Source of the DNA: an uncultured Bacteroidales bacterium
GTDB taxonomy: Bacteria > Bacteroidota > Bacteroidia > Bacteroidales > P3
Direction: 5' to 3'
Assembly (NCBI GenBank): GCA_900318175.1
Contig: ONJQ01000015.1
Location: 1-64,000, forward strand
DNA length: 64,000 nt
Part shown: positions 1 to 7,612 of the stretch, in pieces
Position numbering within the stretch: position 1 is the first letter of the stretch
Layout of the letters: each line of letters begins with the position of its first letter
Position numbers and translations under genes: made by a program
The notes under the pieces: model-generated
What the model saw: the letters and a program-made list of their open reading frames with translations, nothing else
Databases searched by the model: none
Told to the model about the DNA's origin: nothing

Positions 1-111
1 CGCCAAGTCGCGGTCGAGCATCACACGCAAGCCCCGCACCTCATAGATGCGATGCTTGATAGCCTCCACCTCGGAAGTCCTAATAGCTGTTATTTCATTT
101 TCGCTCTTCAT
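1..111 (-). CDS. ORF6N domain protein, N-terminal 37 residues only
   Basis: The gene runs off the left edge of the window, so only its start is visible. The residues read MKSENEITAIRTSEVEAIKH and continue with RIYEVRGLRVMLDRDLA, which matches the opening of ORF6N-domain proteins, a DNA-binding-type domain known from phage antirepressors and common as single genes in Bacteroidota chromosomes. The ATG at 109-111 is preceded by a purine-rich GGTG stretch. Whether the C-terminal part is intact cannot be seen. The role is unknown; related proteins are often linked to mobile elements. Confidence 0.75.
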   Translation of the reverse strand, partial: MKSENEITAIRTSEVEAIKHRIYEVRGLRVMLDRDLA

Positions 112-234
112 TGGAGGTGCGTGTAATATTCTAATAACGACAACAATACATCACGTATAATACTATACGCGAATTTACAAAAATACAAAAATAATCTGGA
201 GTGAAGAAAAAAAACAGCAAAATTAACGCTGACT

Positions 235-912
235 CTACTTCACTGCCTCACTTATCGCTTTCTGTACCAGCTCCTCCATGATGAAATAGGTGTCGGGGTT
301 GGGGTGGCAGCCGTCGTCGCTCAACTGCTTCAAAAAGCCATTCTGCTTGTCGGCGAGGGCGGTGTAGTAGTCGACATACACGATGCCGTTGGCATCGGCG
401 TAGGCTCTCAGTTTCTTGTTGATATCGACGATGGTCTGGGCTGCATTCTTTATCTCAGGATTCCACCGGAAGGCGGCACAGGGCGGGATGGAACTGATGA
501 TAGGCACAATGCCGTTAGCCCGGGCCAGAAGACACATCGCCACGACGTTGTCAACCACTTTGCCGGGGTCCACCCAATAGGTGTTGTGTGCCACATCGTT
601 AGTGCCAGCCATGATGACCACCGCTTTGGGGTGAAGGTCGATAACGTCAGCAGTAAAACGCATCAGCATCTGTGCCGAGGTCTGTCCGCCAATGCCCCTG
701 CCGCAATAATTGTGGCTGCTGAAAAAAACGGGATGGTAGTAGGCCCAGTTCTCGGTGATGGAGTTCCCCATAAACACCACCTCGGGAAACACACCGCTCT
801 TGACGATACGCTCATTGTCGGCTCTGTAGCGGTTAAAGCCAAACCAATCGTCTTGTGAAAAACCAGAGAATGTCATGATGAGAAATGCAATGATAAATGT
901 TGTTCTTTTCAT
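235..912 (-). CDS. SGNH/GDSL-family hydrolase (secreted)
   Basis: Predicted secreted esterase or acylhydrolase of the SGNH fold. Starting at the ATG at 912 gives 225 residues with a cleavable signal peptide (MKRTTFIIAFLIMTFSGFSQ). The longer frame start at 990 would overlap the upstream gene and put about 26 polar residues before the signal, so it is rejected. Catalytic blocks are all visible: GNSIT (nucleophile Ser), GRGIGGQTS (Gly), GTND (Asn) and DGCHPN (Asp and His). Such enzymes often remove acyl groups from glycans; the substrate here is unknown. It is the last gene of a three-gene minus-strand run, 31 bp after the large unknown protein. Confidence 0.85.
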   Translation of the reverse strand: MKRTTFIIAFLIMTFSGFSQDDWFGFNRYRADNERIVKSGVFPEVVFMGNSITENWAYYHPVFFSSHNYCGRGIGGQTSAQMLMRFTADVIDLHPKAVVIMAGTNDVAHNTYWVDPGKVVDNVVAMCLLARANGIVPIISSIPPCAAFRWNPEIKNAAQTIVDINKKLRAYADANGIVYVDYYTALADKQNGFLKQLSDDGCHPNPDTYFIMEELVQKAISEAVK

Positions 913-943
913 ACTGTGGTATTTTGCAAAAATTGTCACTATT

Positions 944-3295
944 TCAAAGCCCCCTTGTCCTGCGGGGCGCAGAGGAGATAACGGAGCCACGAGGTCGGAT
1001 GTTGGAAGCCCTGTTGCCTGCAGGTTTGCCCGATGAGGGGGTGTTGGCTGGCTGGCTTTTGGTGGCCTTCCTCACTGCCGGTTTGCTCCCCTGCTTCCCC
1101 GAGGGCTTCCCAGTGGTGCTGGGTGCCGTGGTTACAGGCTTTCCATCGGTTGCAACTGGTTGGGTGGGGCTACTGTAGTCTGTTGGAGTGTAGTTGCCGC
1201 GATTGCGCTTGTAGTTGGTCATCGAGTTCACCCGGCTGATACGCGACGAGAGGTTGTGTCCGCCGGTGGTCAGCAGGTCGGCGTATGTGATGATGAGCGA
1301 CGAGGTCTTCATGTATCGTCCCGCGTTGCCCTTCAAGTTGGCAGCATACCAGTTCTTCACATCCTTCAAATCCATCCCGTCTTTGAAGATGTTGCTCCCG
1401 TCCGGTCGCGACAACAGGTCGAGGTTGTTCTTCCCCACCCCGCGCATCAGCTGGTTCACCTTTCGGCCACGCAGCATGGTGTTGTAGCTCTCGCGGTCGC
1501 GTATCTTCACCCCACGGGGGTAAGAGAGGAATCGCGCCAGTTGTTTGAACTGCTCCTCGTTGAGGCTGCACAGCATATTCTTCACCTCAAGTATGCACTT
1601 GCCGATGCCCGCCTTGGTGTCGCGGTGTACATTCCGATAGATGGCGTCGATATTTTCCTCGCTGTACGAGATGTTGCGCTTCTGTTCATTCTCCTTCAGT
1701 TGCTTGTCTATCTGTTCTTTCTGAAAGTGTCTGAAACTGCGTTGCGACAGGCTGTCGGCCAACCGTCCAATCTCTTCGGTGCTCAGCTGTCGGATTTTGT
1801 CAAGCAACTCGGTCGTAGGTTTGTACAGCAAGAAAGGCTTGTTTTTCGGGAACGAGGGGTAGGTATTACCCGTATAGCTGATGTTGTTGTCGATAAACAG
1901 CTGGTACAATGCAGTGTATTGCACCACCCGCGCCAAGTCGGTGTTACCGAGGGTGGCGAAATAATGGTAGGCCTGACTCTCGTAGCGGTAACCTATCGAC
2001 TGGCTGCGCTCCTGCGAATTGAAGTAGCTCACTGGCAGCGAACCCGTGCGGCCTAATGTGTAGATGGTGTAGCCCTCTCGGTCGATGGCATACATAGCCC
2101 CGGCGGTGTTCCAATTGTACACCAGCTCATTCAACCCCAATTTCTTGAACAGCGGCTTGTCGAACGGATAGAAGCCCGGCTCGGGATAGCGGTAGTAGCC
2201 TTCCTGTATGGTGCCATGCTCCGACCAGTCCTTCAGCAGCACATCGGTGATAGTCATCAAGTCGCCAAATTCGGTGTTCTCCAGTTCACGGCTCAGGTAA
2301 GTGGGGCACCAGTCGCGCCCGTTGTTCATCTTGCCGGCCATCAGGTCGTTGATGTCCAAACTCTGCGACAATTCCTTCTCGGTGGTAGAGGCCAGCAGCA
2401 GGATGGTTTCAATCTGTAGCGGGGGCAGCTCGTTAAGTGGCGACTGCCGCTCACGGCCGATGATGACCAGCGTGCTGCTGTCGGCCAAAGCACCCAGAAT
2501 CAAGTCGGCATCAAGTGTGAACTGCCGTATGTCGCCCACCTGCGCGGCAATGTCCCCATTCTTCGCCACCGCCCAAGCCACAAAGCCCGGCTGCTGGCTG
2601 AAATAGACACCCCGTGCCTTCGTTTCAAAGAGGTCGCTGACGGTCATCACATTGCTGGTGTCGTCAAGATGGATAAAGCCCTCGCCCTCCTCCATAAACC
2701 AAGTGTTAAACTCTTCCAATGTAATCTGGTAGTCGATATTCTCCTTGGCAAAATACTGTCGTTTCTCCTCGGCGGGCAGCGCCATCACTGTGGGCTTGTA
2801 TTCACTGAAAAAGAGTTCCCTATTCAGTCGCCGTATCAGCCCGTCGCAATTCTCCTGAGTGGCGTTGCCGAGCAGGATGAGCACATCAGTCACGTAGCCG
2901 TCATACCCTATGGGATGCTTACGCTGCTCCGTCTTGTGCGTGAACTCAGCAAAGATAGGCGCGATGGAATCCGTCTCGAAGTGGGGAGGGATGTCGCTAA
3001 GCAGAATCATGCGGCTGCTGTCTGAGAACGAAGCAATCCCGACGGTTTGGTAATGGAAGCGGTACTTCTTGCGAAAGTCCTTGTAAATCGAGTCCGCCAT
3101 CTCCGCTGCCTCGCACCGGTCGAGGTCCACGTTCTGGTTAGGGATATACTCATACTCAAACAGTCGCGCACTCTCCCGCTTCACGCTCTCCCCTACCCCC
3201 GTCCGCAACAAAACCAACACAACCACAACACCGATTGCCGCGATAGCAATCAGCCATTTAGTCGCTTTATGATTATGCAATATGAACATTGTCAT
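944..3295 (-). CDS. Large membrane-anchored protein of unknown function
   Basis: 783 residues, not recognised. One transmembrane helix lies near the N-terminus (about residues 12-31, very Val/Ile/Leu-rich), so most of the chain is probably periplasmic. The central 600 residues look globular and soluble. The last 80 or so are low-complexity, rich in Thr, Ser, Pro, Lys and Gly with many TT/KP/SGK words and a basic end (PRRTRGL), suggesting a flexible tail. The gene begins 3 bp after the DUF1294 gene and ends 31 bp before the SGNH hydrolase, so the three are probably one transcript. No catalytic motif was seen. Confidence 0.75.
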   Translation of the reverse strand: MTMFILHNHKATKWLIAIAAIGVVVVLVLLRTGVGESVKRESARLFEYEYIPNQNVDLDRCEAAEMADSIYKDFRKKYRFHYQTVGIASFSDSSRMILLSDIPPHFETDSIAPIFAEFTHKTEQRKHPIGYDGYVTDVLILLGNATQENCDGLIRRLNRELFFSEYKPTVMALPAEEKRQYFAKENIDYQITLEEFNTWFMEEGEGFIHLDDTSNVMTVSDLFETKARGVYFSQQPGFVAWAVAKNGDIAAQVGDIRQFTLDADLILGALADSSTLVIIGRERQSPLNELPPLQIETILLLASTTEKELSQSLDINDLMAGKMNNGRDWCPTYLSRELENTEFGDLMTITDVLLKDWSEHGTIQEGYYRYPEPGFYPFDKPLFKKLGLNELVYNWNTAGAMYAIDREGYTIYTLGRTGSLPVSYFNSQERSQSIGYRYESQAYHYFATLGNTDLARVVQYTALYQLFIDNNISYTGNTYPSFPKNKPFLLYKPTTELLDKIRQLSTEEIGRLADSLSQRSFRHFQKEQIDKQLKENEQKRNISYSEENIDAIYRNVHRDTKAGIGKCILEVKNMLCSLNEEQFKQLARFLSYPRGVKIRDRESYNTMLRGRKVNQLMRGVGKNNLDLLSRPDGSNIFKDGMDLKDVKNWYAANLKGNAGRYMKTSSLIITYADLLTTGGHNLSSRISRVNSMTNYKRNRGNYTPTDYSSPTQPVATDGKPVTTAPSTTGKPSGKQGSKPAVRKATKSQPANTPSSGKPAGNRASNIRPRGSVISSAPRRTRGL

Positions 3296-3298
3296 TGC

Positions 3299-3580
3299 TT
3301 ATTCTACTTGATGAATCATGTTTATAAAAAGCACCACCGCAGCCACCTGTAGCACAAACAGCACAGGCACACCGTAGCGGAACTTCTTCTTCTGGGTCTT
3401 GTGGCGGAAGAGCTGCATCGCCAGCCACGCGCCCACGCTGCCTCCCAACGCCGCAAGCCCCAGCAACGAGGCCTCTGGCACCCGCCAACGGCCACGCCGT
3501 GCCTTCCACTTGTCCACGCCATAGACAATGAACGTCAGCACATTTACAGCCAAAAGATAATATATCAGCATCATCTTCAT
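3299..3580 (-). CDS. DUF1294 small membrane protein
   Basis: 93 residues matching the DUF1294 family: an N-terminal helix (YYLLAVNVLTFIVYGVDKWKA), the conserved DKWKAR stretch, then RVPEASLLGLAALGGSVGAW, the HKTQKKKF turn and a C-terminal helix (about residues 68-87). Predicted inner-membrane protein with two or three helices; the family has no established function. It is the first gene of the minus-strand run continuing to 235. A broken relative of the same family lies at 9998-10257, so this genome carried at least two copies. Confidence 0.9.
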   Translation of the reverse strand: MKMMLIYYLLAVNVLTFIVYGVDKWKARRGRWRVPEASLLGLAALGGSVGAWLAMQLFRHKTQKKKFRYGVPVLFVLQVAAVVLFINMIHQVE

Positions 3581-3652
3581 AACGCCACAGACGCCATATT
3601 ATTGTACACTCTCAAAGCAATAATAAATCCTCGCCCGCGTTATGGGGAACAC

Positions 3653-4696
3653 ATGAAGGAACTAATCGTCATACAGGGCGCTACCCGCGCTGAGGCAGAA
3701 CAACTGATGCACCAGGCAGCGCAGCAACTCGACCCCGAGGCCTCTATCACCTCGCTGCAGCTCTTTGCCACCCGCCGTAATGACACCTTTGCTGTGCGTC
3801 CCAACCTCCTGTGCGAGGGGTGGGATTTTTCCGACCTCTGCCTCCACCTCAAGGCCGTCCTCGCTGACCATAGCGGCATCACCGCGCAGGCGTGGCTCCA
3901 GCTCCCCGGCGACACCATGAACGGACTCCCCGCCCACCAGATGCTCTGCATCGGCTTCGACCGCCCCTCGCCCGACGAACTGACTATCACCGACCCCGAC
4001 GGCACTGGCTACGAATTCATCCTCTACACCGACGAGGAAAGCGGCGAGGAATTCGTGATGGCCGAGCCAGCCGGCACGGGCGACTACCACCCCCGTCCCA
4101 AACTCCAGCTGCAGCCTCTCTGCCACATCGCCGTGGGCGAACGACGCCCGTTCAAACGCCTCCGCCGCCTATACGAGAAGATGTGGGAAAGTGACTCCGA
4201 GTGGATAGTGGGCCTCGTATCGATCCTTTCCATCGTCGCCTTCTTCGCCCTCATCATCGTTGCCATCTTGGGTGCCTGGGATTTTTCCGAGACCGTGCTC
4301 CCCCTCTCCATCCCCGACCTCGCGCCGTTCATCTGCTTCGCCGCCGTTGGCCTCATTCTCGCCCTGCTCAATGTGACGTTCAAAAAATGGAACTTCTGGG
4401 GATGTTTCGTCTATAGCACCATTGCCACAGCCATTGTGACGGGGCTGCTGATAGTCACCGTTTTTTCCACCAACCGCCTCATACCCGCCGCCGACCCCGT
4501 CGTGGGGCAAGGCGTAGTCACTCGGCATATTGAGAACAAAGGCTCTAACAACTACTACATCGACGTCAACGCCCCCGTCAAAGGCACCATCTACTTCTGC
4601 ATGCATGGCGACGGCACCCTCCGCATCGGCGACACCGTCAGCCTCACCCTCCGCCGCGGCCTCTTCGGTATGTACCACACCGAGAGCGTCAACTGA
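3653..4696 (+). CDS. Hypothetical protein with three C-terminal membrane helices
   Basis: 347 residues, not recognised. The start is placed at the ATG at 3653 (MKELIVIQGA) because the longer frame from 3401 would run antisense through the DUF1294 gene. Residues 1-180 are a soluble, acidic domain without a recognised motif. Helices are predicted at about 184-209, 221-243 and 250-271, followed by about 75 residues including a run rich in Asp/Gly (MHGDGTLRIGDTV), which resembles a small beta domain. The gene diverges from DUF1294 across a 72-bp gap and stands alone on its strand. Confidence 0.7.
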   Translation: MKELIVIQGATRAEAEQLMHQAAQQLDPEASITSLQLFATRRNDTFAVRPNLLCEGWDFSDLCLHLKAVLADHSGITAQAWLQLPGDTMNGLPAHQMLCIGFDRPSPDELTITDPDGTGYEFILYTDEESGEEFVMAEPAGTGDYHPRPKLQLQPLCHIAVGERRPFKRLRRLYEKMWESDSEWIVGLVSILSIVAFFALIIVAILGAWDFSETVLPLSIPDLAPFICFAAVGLILALLNVTFKKWNFWGCFVYSTIATAIVTGLLIVTVFSTNRLIPAADPVVGQGVVTRHIENKGSNNYYIDVNAPVKGTIYFCMHGDGTLRIGDTVSLTLRRGLFGMYHTESVN

Positions 4697-4783
4697 CACA
4701 CTCCCTGCCAAGCACAGAAGCCCTAATCCTGCACAAAAAAGCACGGTGGGCGACAATCCGCTGCTTGTCCACTCCTTGTAGGT

Positions 4784-4833
4784 CATTTGTTCCTCATTTG
4801 TTCCTCATTTGTTCCTCATACGAGGAACAAATG
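4784..4833. repeat. 11-bp tandem repeat ending in a 28-bp palindrome
   Basis: Three head-to-tail copies of CATTTGTTCCT (4784, 4795, 4806). The last copy forms the left arm of a 28-bp palindrome (4806-4833) with 12-bp arms CATTTGTTCCTC / GAGGAACAAATG and a 4-base ATAC loop. The identical 28-bp element occurs once more in the window, in the opposite orientation, at 61122-61149. Here it lies between the convergent genes ending at 4696 and 4927, where it could act as a bidirectional terminator, but there is no clear T-run. The rest of the 230-bp gap holds nothing else I can name. Confidence 0.85.
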
Positions 4834-4926
4834 GTCCTATAAATAAGCGAAAGCTGGACAAGGAGGAGCGAAGATGCCCCTTGCCGGCAGGGGACAGGCT
4901 GCGGCGGGAGGGGACGCGCAGCGGCC

Positions 4927-6489
4927 TTATTTCGCTATGATGGTGAACACTGTGCGGCGGTTCAGGCGGCGGCCTTCAGGAGTGCTGTTGTCGGCAACGG
5001 GCTGGCTTTGGCCGTAGCCCTTGTAAGCAAGGCGGTCGGAGGGCACACCATGCTGCACCAGATAGTCATACACTGCCTTGGCGCGCTGCTCGGAGAGTTT
5101 CTGGTTGGAGGCTTCGCTGCCCACGTTGTCGGTGTGGCCGCCCAGCTCGATGCGCATGGAGGGATGCTTCTGCATCATCTCAACCACCTTGTCCAGCTCG
5201 ACGATGGAGATGTCGAGCAGCGTGTATTTGCCCGTCTGGAAAAAGACATTCTTCAGCGTGATGGTTTCGCCCACCTTCAGTTCGGGGGCCACCTCGGTGA
5301 TTTCCTCCTTATAGACCACTGGTTCGGGACGGACGGTTTCGGGCAGGTCGAAGGTGTAGAGGTCCAGCTTCCCCTCGCCGCCGAACTTGTCGGAAGAGAA
5401 ATAGGCCGTGCGCCCGTCGGGGCTGACAATCAGCGAACTCTCGTCGCCCTTTGTGTTGATGGGGTAGCCCAGGTTCTGCGGCTCGCTCCACGAGGTGTCG
5501 CCCGTGCGGCGGCAGACAAAGAGGTCCATGCCGCCCATGCCCACGTGGCCGTTGCTGGCGAAGTAGAGGGTCTGGTTGTCGAACGAGATGAAGGGGCTTT
5601 TCTCGTCGCCCTTGGTATTGATGCCGGGGCCCAAATTGACGGGTTTGCTCCAACGGCCCTCCACCAGAGTGCTGCGCCAGATGTCCATGCCGCCGTAGCC
5701 ATCCTTGCGGTCGCTCACAAAAAAGAGGGTCCTTCCGTCAATCGAGAGGCAGGGTTGCGACTCCCAGCCACCGGTGTTGACAGCGGGGCCGAGGTTCTGA
5801 GGCTGGCTCCAGCCGTTCCCCTTGCGGTAGGAGATGTAGAGGTCGCACCGTCCGGCACCGTCGGGGCGGCCACAGGCGGTGAAGTACAGTATGCGGCCAT
5901 CCTGCGATATGCAGCCGGCACCTTCGTTGTCGCCGCTGTTCAGGGGCTCAGCCATGCGCACGGCGCGTCCCCACCTGCCATCCACCCAACGGCAGTAGTA
6001 GAAATCCTCCTCCATATACTCGCGGTTGTAGCGGGTGAAGAGGAGCGTGTGACCGTCGGCGGTGAGGGTGGGCAGGTATTCGTCGTCGGTGCTGTTGACG
6101 GAGGGGCCGAGGTTCACAGGGGTGAAAGGCACGGGATGGGCCACAGCCTCGCGGCGGAAGGCGATGCACTCCAAGTCGTGCTCGGCTCCAGCAGCCCAAC
6201 GCTTGTGCTTGCCCTTGTCGGTGCGGAGGAAAGTGCGCAGGTGCTCCTCGGCGCGGTCCAGACTGTCGTGGTCCAGCAGCCAGGCGGCCATTGTCAGGTG
6301 CACCTCGGCAAAGGAGGGCTCCGCCTTCAGGGCCTTTTCGAAATGCACAAAAGCCTTGGCGGGATTGGCGGACAGCAGCGACTGCCCCTTCTCAAACTCG
6401 TCCACCGCCTTGCGGTTGTCGACCGTATACTGCGCCATGGCCGCTCCCGCGGCCAACACAAACATCATTGCAAGGGCTATCCTTTTCAT
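4927..6489 (-). CDS. OmpA-family lipid- or peptidoglycan-associated outer-membrane protein with TPR and PD40 repeats
   Basis: 520 residues. A signal peptide (MKRIALAMMFVLAAGAAMA) is followed by TPR-like helices (about 25-105), then a WD40-like/PD40 beta-propeller region (about 130-390) with repeated words such as TLTADGHTLLFTRYN, CLSIDGRTLFFVSDR and ISFDNQTLYFASNG. The C-terminal domain (about 410-520) is a typical OmpA peptidoglycan-binding module with GHTDNVGSEASNQKLSEQRA and a final RRLNRRTVF. This architecture is common in Bacteroidota, for example in PorE-like envelope proteins, and anchors to the cell wall. No partner genes are adjacent, so its specific role is not resolved. Confidence 0.9.
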   Translation of the reverse strand: MKRIALAMMFVLAAGAAMAQYTVDNRKAVDEFEKGQSLLSANPAKAFVHFEKALKAEPSFAEVHLTMAAWLLDHDSLDRAEEHLRTFLRTDKGKHKRWAAGAEHDLECIAFRREAVAHPVPFTPVNLGPSVNSTDDEYLPTLTADGHTLLFTRYNREYMEEDFYYCRWVDGRWGRAVRMAEPLNSGDNEGAGCISQDGRILYFTACGRPDGAGRCDLYISYRKGNGWSQPQNLGPAVNTGGWESQPCLSIDGRTLFFVSDRKDGYGGMDIWRSTLVEGRWSKPVNLGPGINTKGDEKSPFISFDNQTLYFASNGHVGMGGMDLFVCRRTGDTSWSEPQNLGYPINTKGDESSLIVSPDGRTAYFSSDKFGGEGKLDLYTFDLPETVRPEPVVYKEEITEVAPELKVGETITLKNVFFQTGKYTLLDISIVELDKVVEMMQKHPSMRIELGGHTDNVGSEASNQKLSEQRAKAVYDYLVQHGVPSDRLAYKGYGQSQPVADNSTPEGRRLNRRTVFTIIAK

Positions 6490-6621
6490 CTTACTTGGGG
6501 ATTAATCTTTCTTTCCATAACGGCTGGCCGCCACTTTTATTGCCTTGAGGAGAGGTGGGAAGAGAAAGAAAACTTAGACAATCCCGCATGCAAGCATTCC
6601 TCTCATTGACACTACGAGACT

Positions 6622-6646
6622 CGTCCCGACAGGGACGCGACATAAA
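6622..6646. repeat. GCGTCCC/GGGACGC hairpin repeat, copy 1
   Basis: CGTCCC-GACA-GGGACG followed by CGACATAAAA. In reverse complement this reads TATGTCGCGTCCCTGTCGGG, the same word that begins each unit of the 163-bp tandem repeat at 49487 and occurs at 32864. It lies upstream of the promoter at 6683. Confidence 0.7.
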
Positions 6647-6682
6647 AAGCACTCCCATCCTTAAAACAGGAAAAAGCGAACC

Positions 6683-6716
6683 TTTGCTGGGAAAAGAGAA
6701 AAAAAGCGTACCTTTG
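6683..6716 (+). promoter_or_regulatory. Bacteroidota-type promoter
   Basis: TTTG at 6683-6686, a 22-bp spacer, then TACCTTTG at 6709-6716, which fits the -33/-7 pattern of the Bacteroidota primary sigma factor. It would drive the 22-codon ORF at 6734 and the ORFs at 6879 and beyond. Confidence 0.7.
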
Positions 6717-6733
6717 CATCGTCAAAACACAGC

Positions 6734-6802
6734 ATGAACGACAGGAACATCCATCAACTGCCTAACATTCAACCTATAGCCCAAAAGGAAGAGACTGCTT
6801 AG
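6734..6802 (+). CDS. Possible 22-residue leader peptide
   Basis: An ATG 18 bp after the promoter -7 box opens a frame reading MNDRNIHQLPNIQPIAQKEE then TA and a TAG stop. It has no recognised features. It may be a leader peptide upstream of the ECF sigma operon or a chance frame; nothing beyond position supports translation. Confidence 0.25.
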   Translation: MNDRNIHQLPNIQPIAQKEETA

Positions 6803-6829
6803 GAATTTTTAACAAACAAGACTGTAAGA

Positions 6830-6848
6830 TTTTCGCACCCATCACGTC
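6830..6848 (+). promoter_or_regulatory. Possible ECF-sigma autoregulatory site
   Basis: TTTTCG (6830-6835), 10 bp, GTC (6846-6848) lies just upstream of the operon containing the ECF sigma factor at 7136. A similar TTTTCG, 11 bp, GTC lies upstream of the second ECF gene at 59838. Two occurrences are weak evidence. Confidence 0.3.
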
Positions 6849-6878
6849 ATCCTATTAATACAAACAACACACGTCACC

Positions 6879-7133
6879 ATGAGAAAGATACTTTTTATCC
6901 TCCTCACCACCTTAAGCATTGCAGCGCAGGGGCAGTGGCTCGTTGATGCCAACGCCTCCGTGGGTCGCTTTGCCGACAGGCACAATCAAACCGATATAAA
7001 CACCTACACCTCACATCCCCACCCCCAGGTGGGGGACCGCATCGGGCTGCACCTACCGGCAGGCCTGACCGCCAACCTTCGGCATATTGAGCCCCTCCTT
7101 GCATTTAGACATCACAAGCAAACTCCAAAGTAG
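6879..7133 (+). CDS. Small exported protein or truncated remnant
   Basis: 84 residues starting at an ATG with a good signal peptide (MRKILFILLTTLSIAAQGQW). The mature part is only about 65 residues, is His/Thr-rich near the end and has no recognised domain. The beginning (WLVDANASVGRF) resembles the first strand of small outer-membrane beta-barrels, so it may be the 5' remnant of a longer barrel gene. The TAG at 7131 is 3 bases before the TTG start of the sigma factor, suggesting translational coupling. No function is proposed. Confidence 0.45.
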   Translation: MRKILFILLTTLSIAAQGQWLVDANASVGRFADRHNQTDINTYTSHPHPQVGDRIGLHLPAGLTANLRHIEPLLAFRHHKQTPK

Positions 7134-7135
7134 TT

Positions 7136-7612
7136 TTGACCACCGAGCAGTTCATACGCGACATCATACCCCTGCAACCCACCATGCGGCGCATGGCGCA
7201 GCAGCTGCTACACGACAAAGCCCTCGCCGACGACGCCGTGCAGGAAACCCTCACACGCCTATGGACCAAACGGCGCAAACTGAGCCGGGCCGACGACCCA
7301 CGGGCATACAGCCTTCGCACCCTACACAACCACTGTATCGACATTCTCCGCAAACAACGCCCCACTTTGGACCCCGCCACTCTGGCAGACAGCCTGGCCG
7401 ACGTAGCACAAACTGACGAAGCCGAACAACGCTACCAGCAGCTCGACCGTGCCATAGCCACCCTCACCCCCCTGCAGCAGCAACTCATCAACCTCAAATA
7501 CACCCAAGGGCTCAGCACCCGACAAATTGCCGACCTCACAGGCCTCACACCCTCCAACATCGACACCATCATGAGCCGCACCTACGCCCAAATAAAACAC
7601 AAAATGCAATGA
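7136..7612 (+). CDS. ECF-type RNA polymerase sigma factor
   Basis: 158 residues of the sigma-70 extracytoplasmic-function class. Region 2 is seen in MRRMAQQLLHDKALADDAVQ with ETLTRLW (about 16-43), and region 4 in LTPLQQQLINLKYTQGLSTR through IADLTGLTPSNIDTIMSRTY (about 110-152), the helix-turn-helix that reads the -35 element. The chosen start is TTG at 7136, giving the normal 15-residue lead before region 2; the first ATG at 7182 would cut into it. The stop overlaps the next gene's ATG by 4 bp, typical of a sigma/anti-sigma pair. It probably activates its own operon and unlinked targets. Confidence 0.85.
   Translation: MTTEQFIRDIIPLQPTMRRMAQQLLHDKALADDAVQETLTRLWTKRRKLSRADDPRAYSLRTLHNHCIDILRKQRPTLDPATLADSLADVAQTDEAEQRYQQLDRAIATLTPLQQQLINLKYTQGLSTRQIADLTGLTPSNIDTIMSRTYAQIKHKMQ

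Noticed and set aside
5008-6609. 533-residue plus-strand ORF opposite the OmpA/PD40 gene
   Set aside because: Shadow; the minus-strand protein has signal peptide, PD40 and OmpA domains.
6734-6802. 22-codon ORF as a functional attenuation leader
   Set aside because: No run of regulatory codons and no terminator/antiterminator hairpin was found downstream, so it is listed only as a weak CDS.
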